DNA from: Pseudooceanicola pacificus
GTDB taxonomy: Bacteria > Pseudomonadota > Alphaproteobacteria > Rhodobacterales > Rhodobacteraceae
Length of the DNA: 64,000 nucleotides
Assembly (NCBI RefSeq): GCF_009789075.1
Contig: NZ_WNXQ01000001.1
Location: forward strand, 434,001 to 498,000
Direction: 5' to 3'
The notes beneath the pieces were generated by a model. The model was not told the DNA's origin, searched no databases, and saw only the letters and a list, made by a program, of their open reading frames with translations. Both the position numbers and the translations under genes were made by a program. Positions 1-9,682 of the stretch are shown one piece after another; the first letter of the stretch is position 1, and each line of letters opens with the position of its first letter.

Positions 1-835
1 CCCGCCGTCGATCATCCTGATCGTCTATGGCGTCGCGACGGAACAGAGCATCGCGCGCCTCTTCATCGCCGGCGTTCTGCCGGGGGTGATGCTGGTGAGC
101 CTCTTCGCGCTCTATGTCGCGGGCTATGCCTGGGCGCGCCCCGGGTCGATCCCGCGCGAGCCGTCCTTTACCTGGCGCGAACGCATCCATGCCTCGCGCC
201 GGCTGATCCCGGTGGCGCTGCTGATCCTCGGGGTGATCGGGTCGATCTACACCGGCATCGCCTCGCCCACCGACGCGGCGGCGCTTGGCGTGATCCTGTC
301 GGTGATCCTCGCCTTCGCCTCGGGCAGCTTCTCGTGGAAACTGTTTGGCGAGGCACTGATGTCGGCCACCCGGACCTCGGCCATGATCGCCTTCATCCTC
401 GTCTCGGCGGCCTTCCTGTCGATTTCGATGGGGTTCACCGGGCTGCCGCGCAACCTCGCCGCCTGGATATCGACCCTGGGACTCAGCCAGGGGGCGCTGC
501 TGGCGGCGCTCACGGTGTTCTTCGTGGTGCTGGGCTGCTTCCTCGACGGGATATCGGTGGTGGTGCTGACCACCTCGATCATCATGCCGATGGTGCAGGC
601 GGCGGGGATCGACCCGCTGTGGTTCGGCATCTACCTGGTGATCGTGGTCGAGATGAGCCAGATCACCCCGCCGGTCGGGTTCAACCTGTTTGTCATCCAG
701 GGGCTGACAGGAATCGACATCCTGCGCATCGCGGTCGCGGCCCTGCCGTTCTTTGGCCTGCTGTTGCTGGGGGTGTTGCTGATCACGCTGTTCCCGGGGA
801 TCGTGACGTTCCTCCCTTCCGCCATGGGGCGGTGA
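1..835 (+). CDS. dctM: TRAP transporter large permease, C-terminal part (DctM family)
   Basis: The window opens inside this gene; the frame is open from base 2 and 277 residues are visible. The product is the large membrane subunit of a TRAP transporter, which takes up organic acids or similar solutes delivered by a periplasmic binding protein, driven by a cation gradient. Visible signs are a PPS motif at the very start, many hydrophobic helices, and the family block QITPPVGFNL near bases 657-687. It ends at TGA and is convergent with the next gene. The DctP and DctQ partners would lie upstream, outside the window. The substrate cannot be read from this part. Confidence 0.93.
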   Translation, partial: PPSIILIVYGVATEQSIARLFIAGVLPGVMLVSLFALYVAGYAWARPGSIPREPSFTWRERIHASRRLIPVALLILGVIGSIYTGIASPTDAAALGVILSVILAFASGSFSWKLFGEALMSATRTSAMIAFILVSAAFLSISMGFTGLPRNLAAWISTLGLSQGALLAALTVFFVVLGCFLDGISVVVLTTSIIMPMVQAAGIDPLWFGIYLVIVVEMSQITPPVGFNLFVIQGLTGIDILRIAVAALPFFGLLLLGVLLITLFPGIVTFLPSAMGR

Positions 836-925
836 GGGCAACGGCCCCTTCCCGACCCGGGCGGGGGCACAGGCCGGGGGCGGGCATCCAGCCGAATGAC
901 GCATTCTGCGCAGCCCCGCGGCAGG

Positions 926-946
926 CCCCTCCCCGGCGGGGAGGGG
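926..946. terminator. Strong GC hairpin between convergent genes
   Basis: A perfect 9-bp stem (CCCCTCCCC, loop GGC, GGGGAGGGG) lies between the TRAP permease end and the asparaginase end. It has no T-run on either side, so it is only a possible bidirectional terminator. Confidence 0.35.
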
Positions 947-974
947 TGCCGTTACCGCCCCGCAGCCACGGCCG

Positions 975-1979
975 TCACCAGCCCGAGGTCAGCGCCGCGG
1001 TCGGGTGGATCGCCCCGGCGGCCAGGCCCCGGCGGCTGGTAATCGGGGTGTTGAGGTAGGACTGCGCGACCGGGTTCGACGGGTCGAGCACGCCCAGCCC
1101 CGCCAGGATGGTCGCGATGGCGGTTTCGGCACCGCGCGTGGTGCCGTCCTCGATCTTCAGCGCGACGCCAAGGCCCCGTTCGGGCAGGATCGCGACAAAG
1201 ACCCCCTCGGCCCCGGTCTTGACCACGCCGCGGCCCTGCATCGCACGTATCAGCGCGGTACAGGCCCGGCCCTCGCCCGCGACAAGCTCGGGATGGGCCG
1301 ACATCGCCTGCACCAGCCGCGCGGCGGCGGTTTCGCGCGTGCCCTGCCCCTCGCGCGCGGCGGCGCAATAGGCCATCGCCCGGGCCAGACCCTCCAGCGT
1401 GGTGGCGAAGTTCGGGGCAGAACAGCCGTCGATGCCGTAGCCGGGGCTTTCCACGCCTGTCACCTCTTCGAACGCGGCGCGCACGGCTTTCTGCACCACA
1501 TGGTCGGTCTCGTGATACTCGCTCCCCCCGCCGAGATGCCGGTTCAGCGTCAGGAAGCCGGAGTGCTTGCCGGAACAGTTGTTGTGCAGCTGGCACGGCG
1601 TCTCTCCGGCGCGGATCAGCGCGTCGCGCGCCGGAATGTCGGCGGGTTCCTGCGGGCCGCAGCGCAGGTCGGGCTCTCCCAGCCCCAGCCCGGCCAGCCA
1701 TTGAGCGGCCAGGTCGGAATGGATCGCCGCGCCGTTGTGCGAGGCGCAGGCCAGCGCCAGGTGGCGCGTCTCCAGCCCGGCCGCATCGGCCGCGCCGCTT
1801 TCCACCAGCGGCAGGGCCTGGATCATCTTGCAGGACGAACGCGGATACATCACCAGCCCCGGATTTCCCCAGGCACGGACCAGCCCGCCGGAGGCATCCC
1901 AGACAACCGCATGGCCCCGATGGATGCTCTCGACCATGCCGCCGCGGGTCACCTCGACCATGGGCACAGCTTCGCTCAT
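975..1979 (-). CDS. Asparaginase II family protein
   Basis: A 334-residue protein of the asparaginase-II family (Pfam Asparaginase_II type), distinct from E. coli AnsA/AnsB. Members are thought to hydrolyse L-asparagine to aspartate and ammonia in the cytoplasm. Visible family features are the N-terminal VEVTRGG...ESIHRG block, the YPRSSCKMIQALPL segment near residue 50, a CASHNG motif, and a C-terminal glycine-rich region. The ATG is preceded by GGAGGA at good spacing. It stands alone, divergent from the IalB-like gene and convergent with the TRAP permease. Family membership is clear; the exact substrate is inferred. Confidence 0.88.
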   Translation of the reverse strand: MSEAVPMVEVTRGGMVESIHRGHAVVWDASGGLVRAWGNPGLVMYPRSSCKMIQALPLVESGAADAAGLETRHLALACASHNGAAIHSDLAAQWLAGLGLGEPDLRCGPQEPADIPARDALIRAGETPCQLHNNCSGKHSGFLTLNRHLGGGSEYHETDHVVQKAVRAAFEEVTGVESPGYGIDGCSAPNFATTLEGLARAMAYCAAAREGQGTRETAAARLVQAMSAHPELVAGEGRACTALIRAMQGRGVVKTGAEGVFVAILPERGLGVALKIEDGTTRGAETAIATILAGLGVLDPSNPVAQSYLNTPITSRRGLAAGAIHPTAALTSGW

Positions 1980-2151
1980 ATGTTCCTCCAGTCAAATATT
2001 GGCGATTTTTCGCCCTGCGGCCTTTCGCAGATGGCACAAATCACGCTATTGTACGAGGATCGAGAAGTGAATGGCCCGCGCGGCGAAAAGGCCGGTGAAC
2101 GGCCGGTGCGGGCCGGGACAAAAGGCTGAAGACAGCTTGGAGGCTGGATTG

Positions 2152-2676
2152 ATGACATCACGTTTCGCGTGTGCCGTGGCAGGCGTGCTCGGGTTGGCCG
2201 CGACGGGTGCCCACGCACAGCAGGCGAGCGAAAACCAGGTCGCCGCAAAAACCGACTGGAGCGTTTTCGAAGAACAGGACCCCCGTGAATGCTGGGCCGT
2301 ATCCGCGCCCAAGGAAACCGTGAACACCCGTGACGGGCGTGTGGTTTCCGTGCGGCGGTCCGACATCCTGTTCATGGCATTCTACCGCCCCGGCGCCGAG
2401 GTGCAGGGGCAGATCACATTCACCGGCGGCTATCCGTTCAAGGACAGCTCGACCGTGAACCTGAACATCGACGGGACCGAGTTCGAACTGTTCACCGAAG
2501 GCGAATGGGCCTGGCCCGCCTCGCCGTCCGAGGACATCAAGGTGATGACCGCGATGAAACGCGGCTCGTCCGCCGTGCTGACCGCGCAGTCGGGCCGTGG
2601 CACGGTGACCAAGGACAGTTTCTCGCTGCTCGGCTTTACTGCCGCGGTCGAAGAGGCCGAAAAACGCTGCAAGTGA
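2152..2676 (+). CDS. Invasion-associated locus B (IalB) family secreted protein
   Basis: A 174-residue protein with a clear Sec signal peptide (about 20 residues, ending GAHA). The mature part resembles the IalB family: an ECWAVSAP block, the middle FMAFYRPGA...ITFTGGYPFK segment, and a C-terminal cysteine that could pair with the Cys of ECW. These are small periplasmic beta proteins named from Bartonella; in free-living alphaproteobacteria their role is unknown. The frame is open upstream to 2071, but ATG 2152 has GGAGG about 9 bases before it and begins the signal peptide, so it was chosen. Single gene, divergent from the asparaginase. Confidence 0.82.
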   Translation: MTSRFACAVAGVLGLAATGAHAQQASENQVAAKTDWSVFEEQDPRECWAVSAPKETVNTRDGRVVSVRRSDILFMAFYRPGAEVQGQITFTGGYPFKDSSTVNLNIDGTEFELFTEGEWAWPASPSEDIKVMTAMKRGSSAVLTAQSGRGTVTKDSFSLLGFTAAVEEAEKRCK

Positions 2677-2770
2677 CGTAGCCGGCGCAATCGTCCCACC
2701 AATGGGCGATTGACTGGCGCGTCGATGCGCGCAACCCTCGCCCCGCCATATCCTTGGCGGGAGAGCGTTC

Positions 2771-3172
2771 ATGTCCGGCAGTCTGCGTATTGTGCTGATC
2801 CTCGTGGCGGCGTTCCACGTCATCGCCTTTATCGGCGAGGTCTTTCTGTGGCCGATTCCCGCCCTGCACGAGGCGCTGCTGCCCGGCATCAACCCCGACA
2901 GCACGCTGGACCCCGCGGATGAAGCGGCGGTGCTGGCGGGACTGTTCCTCAACATCGGGTTCTACAACCTGATGGTCGCCGCCGGTGCCGTTCTGGCCGT
3001 GATGCTGGCCAAGCGGGGCAATCCGGGCGCCGGGCGGATCATGGGCGGCTATATCGGCGCCTTTGCCCTGGTTGCCGGGGTGGTGCTGTTCTTTTCCTCC
3101 GCGCTGACAGGCGGCGCGCTGGTGCAGGGCCTGCTGGGCGCGCTGGCCCTGGGGCTGGCGTTGCGGGGCTGA
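2771..3172 (+). CDS. DUF1304 family small membrane protein
   Basis: A 133-residue integral membrane protein with four predicted hydrophobic segments (about residues 5-30, 55-80, 90-108 and 113-130). The N-terminal helix followed by the segment FIGEVFLW, and the NIGFYNLMVA block of helix 2, match the DUF1304 family of unknown function. GGCGGGAGAG lies upstream of the ATG. It sits alone between ialB and rlmN with no operon partner that would suggest a role. Confidence 0.78.
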   Translation: MSGSLRIVLILVAAFHVIAFIGEVFLWPIPALHEALLPGINPDSTLDPADEAAVLAGLFLNIGFYNLMVAAGAVLAVMLAKRGNPGAGRIMGGYIGAFALVAGVVLFFSSALTGGALVQGLLGALALGLALRG

Positions 3173-3250
3173 ACCGCCTGTTCCAATCGGCACGGGAATC
3201 CCCTATAAGGCGTGGCTTCTGCCCACACCGATACCCCCGCGAGCCCCGCC

Positions 3251-4450
<1,200 letters not shown>

Positions 4451-4457
4451 CCGCCCC

Positions 4458-5231
4458 TTATTCGCTGTCCACCACGACGCCGACCACCGGGCCCATCATC
4501 CGCCCGTAATCCGCGCGCCCCAGCTCGGGCGCGTACAGCCGCGAGACATTGCCGTCGAAATAGAGCGCCTCGGGCAGGCCTAGCCCGTCGCGGAAGAAGC
4601 TTGCGAAGTCGTGGAAGGTGACGGCGTTGCCCGACATCACAAAAACCGCGCGGTCCCCGGCTTCGGTCGTGCCGACGCCGTTGCGGATATAGCGCGAGGT
4701 GCTGTCGGGCAGGAAACGCGGGTGCAGTTCGCCGTCGATGACCAGCATCGGCCCGGACTGGGTGGCAAAGCGGCATTTGGGCGGGTTCGCGGCATAGGCC
4801 AGGGTCTCGATCACCCGGGCGGTGCCCTCGCCGATGCAGAAGACACCGTTGGGCAGCATGCCGAAATTGCCCGGCCCGGCATTCGGGATCACGCGCATCA
4901 GCTCGGTCCCGTCCTCGACATAATGGCCGACGGGGGCGCGGTCCTCGTGGTACATCCCGGCATTCATCGCAAAGGCCAGCTGCTGGCCCCGGGCCTGCAG
5001 CCGGGCGTTGATCGCCTCGAACTGGCCATAGGGCGCGCCGCCCTTGTCGTAAAGGAACAGGCGCATGTCCTCGGTCGCGGGATCGACCTCGCAGACAGTG
5101 TAGCGGTTGCCCCGGAAGTCCGTGTCGCGGCAGTCGACCGCCCGGGCGGGCATCGCCGCCAGCGCCGCGCCCGATCCCAGCAGCCAGAGCGTCAGGCGCG
5201 CAGCGTGGCGGCGGAGGGCAGCGCGCCGCAT
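4458..5231 (-). CDS. Phosphodiester glycosidase family (DUF2233/NAGPA-like) secreted protein
   Basis: A 257-residue protein with a signal peptide (hydrophobic stretch ending MPARA). The body matches the phosphodiester-glycosidase/NAGPA-like family: FAMNAGMYHED, GHYVEDG, LPNGVFCIG, TQSGPMLVIDG, SRYIRNGVG and a final LYFDGNVSRLY block. Family members hydrolyse sugar phosphodiesters; the bacterial exported forms are poorly characterised. The ATG shares its A with the TGA of rbfA, so the pair is translationally coupled. It is convergent with rlmN, 7 bases away. The family call is good; the substrate is unknown. Confidence 0.85.
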   Translation of the reverse strand: MRRAALRRHAARLTLWLLGSGAALAAMPARAVDCRDTDFRGNRYTVCEVDPATEDMRLFLYDKGGAPYGQFEAINARLQARGQQLAFAMNAGMYHEDRAPVGHYVEDGTELMRVIPNAGPGNFGMLPNGVFCIGEGTARVIETLAYAANPPKCRFATQSGPMLVIDGELHPRFLPDSTSRYIRNGVGTTEAGDRAVFVMSGNAVTFHDFASFFRDGLGLPEALYFDGNVSRLYAPELGRADYGRMMGPVVGVVVDSE

Positions 5232-5641
5232 CACTCTTCTTCGTCGTCCGCTTCGATGTCGCGGCGCACGGTATCCTGCGAGAACATGCGCCGCGTGTCG
5301 TCCAGCCGGTCGAATGTCTCGTCCAGGCGGAACCGCAGATCGGGCGCGAATTTCAGCGCCATCTTCTTGGCGATCATGCGCCGCAGCTCTCCGCGGTTGC
5401 GGGCCAGCAGGTCGACAACCTCGTCCTGGCCGGATCCGCCGAGGGGCAGCACATAGGCGGTCGCGACCTTCAGGTCGGGCGACACGCGCACCTCGCCCAC
5501 GGTGATCGACAGGCGGTTCAGGTCGGGGTCGTGCACGTCGCCGCGCGCCAGCACCTCGGACAGGGTGCGGCGGACCAGTTCGCCGACGCGAAGCTGTCTC
5601 TGCGACGGGCCGCGGCCCTCGGGGACGGGTGATCTGCTCAT
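5231..5641 (-). CDS. rbfA: Ribosome-binding factor A
   Basis: RbfA helps mature the 5' end of 16S rRNA and is a cold-adaptation factor bound to the free 30S subunit. The 136-residue protein has the KH-fold family blocks [38 protein letters not shown] and [10 protein letters not shown], and ends in the usual acidic tail. The frame is open 12 codons further upstream, but ATG 5641 matches the family start. It is unusual in being followed by a secreted glycosidase-like gene in a TGATG overlap. It is divergent from dapB. Confidence 0.95.
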   Translation of the reverse strand: MSRSPVPEGRGPSQRQLRVGELVRRTLSEVLARGDVHDPDLNRLSITVGEVRVSPDLKVATAYVLPLGGSGQDEVVDLLARNRGELRRMIAKKMALKFAPDLRFRLDETFDRLDDTRRMFSQDTVRRDIEADDEEE

Positions 5642-5727
5642 GGTCCTGCATCTACGCCTTCGCCGCCCCTTTGCCAAGTCGCCCCCGGGGCGTTAAGCAG
5701 GCCAGCGCAGCGCAAAGGAGCGACGAT

Positions 5728-6537
5728 ATGGCAGACCTTCCCGGAATCGTGATCACCGGCGCCTCGGGGCGCATGGGGCAGATGCTGATCCGTACCGTGC
5801 TGGCGTCGGACAAGGCGCGGCTGGTCGGCGCGGTGGACCGCAGCGGGCACGACTGGATCGGCAAGGACCTGGGCACCTGCATGGGTGGGGCCGAGATCGG
5901 CGTGACGGTCACCGACGACCCGCTTGAGGTCTTTGCCAAGGCGCAGGCCGTGCTGGATTTCACCACGCCCGAGGCCACCGTCGGCTTTGCCGCCCTGGCC
6001 GCGCAGGCCCGCGCCGTGCATGTCATCGGCACCACCGGCCTGACCGAGGACGACTTGGCCAAGGTCGCCGCCGCCGCCCGCCATGCGGTGATCGTGCGCG
6101 CCGGGAACATGAGCCTGGGCGTCAACCTGCTGGTCCAGCTGACCCGCCGCGTGGCCGAGGCGCTGGATACCGATTTCGACATCGAGGTCGTCGAGGCCCA
6201 CCACCGCCACAAGGTCGACGCCCCCTCTGGCACCGCGCTGATGCTGGGCGAGGCCGCGGCCGAGGGCCGGGGCGTCGCGCTCAGGGACGTGGCCGACCGG
6301 GGCCGCGACGGCATCACCGGCGCGCGCGAACGCGGGGCCATCGGCTTTTCCGCGATCCGGGGCGGCGATGTGGTGGGAGAGCATGACGTGATCTTTGCCG
6401 CCGATGGCGAACGGGTGATCCTGCGCCATATCGCGACCGACCGGGGCATCTTTGCGCGTGGCGCGCTCAAGGCCGCGCTCTGGGGTCAGGGCAAGGCGCC
6501 GGGCGAATACGACATGGCCGACGTTCTGGGCTTCTGA
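5728..6537 (+). CDS. dapB: 4-hydroxy-tetrahydrodipicolinate reductase
   Basis: Catalyses the NAD(P)H-dependent reduction step of the diaminopimelate/lysine pathway in the cytoplasm. The 269-residue protein has the Rossmann motif GASGRMG at residues 11-17, the GTTGL segment, and the catalytic block [15 protein letters not shown] with the active-site histidines and lysine. ATG 5728 follows AAAGGAG at good spacing; the open frame extends upstream but without a plausible start. It is single and divergent from rbfA, with a promoter expected in the 86-base gap. Confidence 0.97.
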   Translation: MADLPGIVITGASGRMGQMLIRTVLASDKARLVGAVDRSGHDWIGKDLGTCMGGAEIGVTVTDDPLEVFAKAQAVLDFTTPEATVGFAALAAQARAVHVIGTTGLTEDDLAKVAAAARHAVIVRAGNMSLGVNLLVQLTRRVAEALDTDFDIEVVEAHHRHKVDAPSGTALMLGEAAAEGRGVALRDVADRGRDGITGARERGAIGFSAIRGGDVVGEHDVIFAADGERVILRHIATDRGIFARGALKAALWGQGKAPGEYDMADVLGF

Positions 6538-6626
6538 TCCGGGGGCGGTTCACGGCTCTGACATTCATTTGTGATCCACCTTGTCCCCGGGGCCGTAACC
6601 GCCCTGATTCGAGACCGGAGGATCAC

Positions 6627-6989
6627 ATGTCCAGGATCGCCCTTGCCGCGCTGGTGCTTGCCAGCCTGACCACCGCCGCCCCGCTTGCCGCCGAGGATGG
6701 CCGCCGCGTGACCGGACGCAGCGAATTCCTGTCGCTGGTGAAGGGGCGCCAGCTGACCTACACCGGCGTTGCATTGACGGTGACCGAGGACGGGCGCATC
6801 CTGGGCCGCGCCTTCGGACGCGAGGTGACAGGCAACTGGAACTGGCAGGACGGCTATTTCTGCCGGACAATGCAATGGGGCAGCCGCCAGTTCGAAGCGA
6901 ATTGCCAGGCGGTTGAACTGGAAGGCTCGCGCCTGCGCTTCACCTCGGACCGTGGCACCGGGGATCACGCGCGGCTCACGCTGCAATAA
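6627..6989 (+). CDS. Small secreted protein of unknown function
   Basis: A 120-residue protein that I do not recognise as a named family. It has a clear Sec signal peptide (residues 1-22, ending PLAAE) and a compact mature domain with a conserved-looking GNWNWQDGYFCRTM segment, one further cysteine (EANCQAV) that may form a disulfide with it, and a C-terminal beta-like tail. GGAGGATCAC precedes the ATG. It lies 89 bases after dapB on the same strand, so it could be co-transcribed, but the gap suggests its own promoter. A periplasmic role is inferred from the signal peptide only. Confidence 0.75.
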   Translation: MSRIALAALVLASLTTAAPLAAEDGRRVTGRSEFLSLVKGRQLTYTGVALTVTEDGRILGRAFGREVTGNWNWQDGYFCRTMQWGSRQFEANCQAVELEGSRLRFTSDRGTGDHARLTLQ

Positions 6990-7077
6990 GGCGCGTCACA
7001 GGGGGCTCTGCGGCCCCGCCTGATCTGCGCATCACCCCTTGGGCATGGCAAATGGCGGGCCGCGATGTCCGGCCCGG

Positions 7078-7254
7078 TCAGAAATCGACCGCCAGCCCCT
7101 TCTTTTCCCAGTCGCCATAGCGCACAGGCTCGGGCCCGTCGCGGCCGCCCAGTTCGGTTGGCAGGTCCAGCTCCTTCGCCTTGCGCCGCCGTTCCTCGGC
7201 CTCGGCCAGGGCGCGTTGCGCGGCGGGGGGCAGATCGTCTCTCGGTTCGCTCAT
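7078..7254 (-). CDS. DUF1674 / SdhAF4-like small protein
   Basis: A 58-residue protein whose C-terminus (PTELGGRDGPEPVRYGDWEKKG, split here by description rather than listed further) is the hallmark of the DUF1674 family, related to succinate dehydrogenase assembly factor 4. That factor binds the flavinylated SdhA subunit before complex II assembly. The N-terminal half is charged and probably helical (AEAEERRRKAKEL). It starts at ATG 7254, is convergent with the 120-residue secreted protein and divergent from rsmB. The assembly role is inferred from the mitochondrial homologs. Confidence 0.85.
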   Translation of the reverse strand: MSEPRDDLPPAAQRALAEAEERRRKAKELDLPTELGGRDGPEPVRYGDWEKKGLAVDF

Positions 7255-7320
7255 CGCAGCTTCCCTCCGGCTTTCCCGGTTGATATACGCCGCGCTTGTC
7301 GTACCGCAAGGATTCCCCGC

Positions 7321-9480
7321 ATGCCTCCGCCCAATGGCCCCAAGGGCCCGAAAAACCGTTCCGAACGCCCCGGCGGCGACCGGCCGCGCTCTGGCAAGGG
7401 CTTTTCCAAGGGTGGCAAGGGCGGCGTGTCCGGCCCGCGCCGGCCGGTATCGAGCGATCCGAGCGACACCAGCAAGCGCTTCGTCCCGCCCTCGGCCCGG
7501 CCTGCGCGCGATGGCGCCGCCGGACCGCGCAAGCCCTATGGGGCGGCCAAGGCAGGCGGGTCCGACAGGCCGCGCGGCCCCCGGGCCGAAGGCACCGGGC
7601 GCGGCGGCGATGCCGTGGCGCGGTCGGGCAAGGGCGGCGAATCGCGACCTGACCGGGGGCGCGACGGCGGCAAGCGGTTCGACCGCCCGCGCGACGGCGG
7701 CCCCCGTGGCGAGCAGCGCGGCGACGGTCCGCGCCCGGGCGGCAAGCCCGGCGGCTATGTGAAACGCGACCGGCCCGAGGGCGACCGCGGCGGCTATGCC
7801 AAGCGTGACCGGCCCGAGGGCGGCAAACCCGGTGGCTATGCCAAGCGCGACCGGCCCGAAGGTGGTAAACCCGGCGGTTATGCCAAGCGGGACCGGCCCG
7901 AGGGCGGCAAACCCGGCGGCTACCCCAAGCGTGACCGGCCCGAGGGCGGCAAACCCGGCGGCTATGCCAAGCGGGACCGCCCCGAGGGTGGCAAACCCGG
8001 CGGTTATGCCAAGCGGGACCGCCCCGAGGGCGGCGACCGTGGGCCGCGCCGGGACTACGGCAAACCGGGCGGCCCGCGCCCCGAGCGGACCGGCACCGGC
8101 CCGGGCCCCACGGCCAAGGACGGCCCACGCAAGCCCCGGCTGGACCGCGACGGGCGGGACCGCGCCAGGCAGGCCCGCGAGGCCGAGCCCGTCGCGCCGC
8201 TCAAGGGCTCTCGCCTGATCACCGCGCGCGGTGCGGCGGTCGAGATGCTGGACGCCGTCATCGGCGAAAACCGCCTGCTGGCAGAGCTGACCGGCCCCGG
8301 CGGCCCGCTCGACCGCCTGGACCCGGCGGACAAGGCGCGGGCACAGCGCCTCGCCTCGGACACGCTGCGCGGGATGGAACGGATCGACCGCCTTCTGCAG
8401 CAGCATATGGACAAATACCCGCCGCTGACCTTCCGCAATATCCTGCGGATCGCGACGATGGAGCTCTGCGCCGGCGAGGCCGCGCATGGGGTGGTGAACG
8501 AGGCGGTGACCCTGGCCGGGGCCGCCCCGCGCGGCACCGCGATGAAGGGGCTGGTCAATGCCGTCCTGCGCAAGGTGGCCGCGACCGGCCCCGCCGCCTG
8601 GGACGGGCTGCGCGTGCCGCGGATGCCGGTCTGGCTGCGCGACCCGCTGATTGAGGCCTGGGGCGACGCGGAAATCCAGGCGATGGAGGCCGCGCATTTC
8701 GCCGGCGCCGCGCTGGACCTGACGCCGCGCGATCCCGCCGATGCCGCGGCCCTGGCCGCCGATCTGGGCGGCACCCTGCTGCCCACCGGAACCGTCCGGC
8801 TGACCGCGCCCGGCCAGATCAGCGAGCTGCCGGGATTCGCCGAGGGCCGCTGGTGGGTGCAGGACGCCGCCGCCGCCATCCCCGCCCGGGTTCTGAACGC
8901 CCAGCCGGGCGAGCGGGTGCTGGATCTCTGCGCCGCGCCCGGGGGCAAGACGATGCAGCTGGCCGCCGCCGGGGCCGATGTCACCGCGCTGGATGTCTCA
9001 GCCCGGCGGATGGAGCTGGTGGCCGAGAACCTCGAACGCACCGGGCTGACGGCCACGCTGGTCACCGGTGACGCGCTGGAACACGGTGACGGCCCCTATG
9101 ACGCGATCCTGCTGGACGCGCCCTGTTCGGCCACCGGCACCATGCGCCGCCACCCCGATCTGCCCTTTGCCAAGGACGGGTCGGACTTCGGCACGCTGAT
9201 CGAGCTGCAGGCCGAACTGATCGACCATGCGCTCAGCCTGCTGAAACCCGGCGGGCGGCTGGTCTATTGCACCTGCTCGCTGCTGCCGGACGAGGGCGAA
9301 TGCCAGACCGACGAGGCTCTGGTGCGATTCCCCGCGCTGCGCGTCGACAGCGAGGCCCTGGCCCTGCCCGGCATCGACCCCGCCTGGCGGACGGAGGAGG
9401 GCGGCCTGCGCCTGCGGCCCGACCACTGGCCCGATCTGGGTGGGATGGACGGGTTCTACATCGTCGTCTTCCGCGCCTGA
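7321..9480 (+). CDS. rsmB: 16S rRNA (cytosine967-C5)-methyltransferase RsmB with a long repeat-rich N-terminal extension
   Basis: The 719-residue protein methylates C5 of C967 in 16S rRNA. Residues about 293-420 form the NusB-like RNA-binding domain. The methyltransferase follows, with SAM motif LDLCAAPGGKT near 535, motif IV DAPCSATG (Cys602) and the nucleophile motif CTCS (Cys652). Typical family length is about 430, so about 290 extra residues precede the enzyme. They are Gly/Arg/Lys/Pro-rich and contain seven 14-residue repeats (residues 142-238). ATG 7321 follows AAGGATT; the frame is open further upstream but crosses the divergent DUF1674 gene. The extension resembles RNA-binding disordered tails; its role is inferred. 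Confidence 0.94.
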   Translation: MPPPNGPKGPKNRSERPGGDRPRSGKGFSKGGKGGVSGPRRPVSSDPSDTSKRFVPPSARPARDGAAGPRKPYGAAKAGGSDRPRGPRAEGTGRGGDAVARSGKGGESRPDRGRDGGKRFDRPRDGGPRGEQRGDGPRPGGKPGGYVKRDRPEGDRGGYAKRDRPEGGKPGGYAKRDRPEGGKPGGYAKRDRPEGGKPGGYPKRDRPEGGKPGGYAKRDRPEGGKPGGYAKRDRPEGGDRGPRRDYGKPGGPRPERTGTGPGPTAKDGPRKPRLDRDGRDRARQAREAEPVAPLKGSRLITARGAAVEMLDAVIGENRLLAELTGPGGPLDRLDPADKARAQRLASDTLRGMERIDRLLQQHMDKYPPLTFRNILRIATMELCAGEAAHGVVNEAVTLAGAAPRGTAMKGLVNAVLRKVAATGPAAWDGLRVPRMPVWLRDPLIEAWGDAEIQAMEAAHFAGAALDLTPRDPADAAALAADLGGTLLPTGTVRLTAPGQISELPGFAEGRWWVQDAAAAIPARVLNAQPGERVLDLCAAPGGKTMQLAAAGADVTALDVSARRMELVAENLERTGLTATLVTGDALEHGDGPYDAILLDAPCSATGTMRRHPDLPFAKDGSDFGTLIELQAELIDHALSLLKPGGRLVYCTCSLLPDEGECQTDEALVRFPALRVDSEALALPGIDPAWRTEEGGLRLRPDHWPDLGGMDGFYIVVFRA
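7744..8034 (+). repeat. In-frame 42-bp tandem repeat array inside rsmB
   Basis: Seven tandem units encode KPGGYAKRDRPEGG. The first unit is 39 bp and the other six are 42 bp, total 291 bp. Variants are V or P at the sixth position and DR for KP in unit 2. The DNA copies differ mainly at third positions, so the array is not a fresh duplication throughout. Confidence 0.95.
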
Positions 9481-9627
9481 TGCGGCGGGCCGCGCCCCGG
9501 TGCGACCCCGCAACACAAGGCGAATCGCGATCCGGCCCGGCAGCCATGCCGCGCCGGGCCGCCACGCGACAGTCCACCGCGCTAGCCCGCTGTTGTTGCG
9601 GGGGCATTAACAAATGACTTTGCCCCG

Positions 9628-9649
9628 GCCCGGCGGTAGAATGCCGGGC
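9628..9649. other. Hairpin in the rsmB-heparinase gap
   Basis: A 7-bp perfect stem (GCCCGGC / GCCGGGC, 8-base loop) lies in the 202-base gap 9481-9682, 33 bases before the next start codon. The gap is otherwise GC-rich with a short AT-richer patch near 9605-9622. A leader structure or remnant terminator are both possible. Confidence 0.3.
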
Positions 9650-9682
9650 AATGACGCCATCAGAGCGCAAGAGGCAGGTCCG

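Noticed and set aside
2017-2070. Possible sigma-54 site TGGCAC in the gap before the IalB-like gene
   Set aside because: The downstream GC element at the required spacing is missing (ACGC instead of TTGC), so the match is not convincing.
7744-8034. Possible CRISPR array
   Set aside because: The repeats are contiguous without spacers, keep the reading frame of rsmB and encode a regular peptide unit.
7078-8697. A 539-codon minus-strand frame over the rsmB repeat region
   Set aside because: Only its last 58 codons (7078-7254) are a real gene, DUF1674. The rest is antisense to rsmB repeats.
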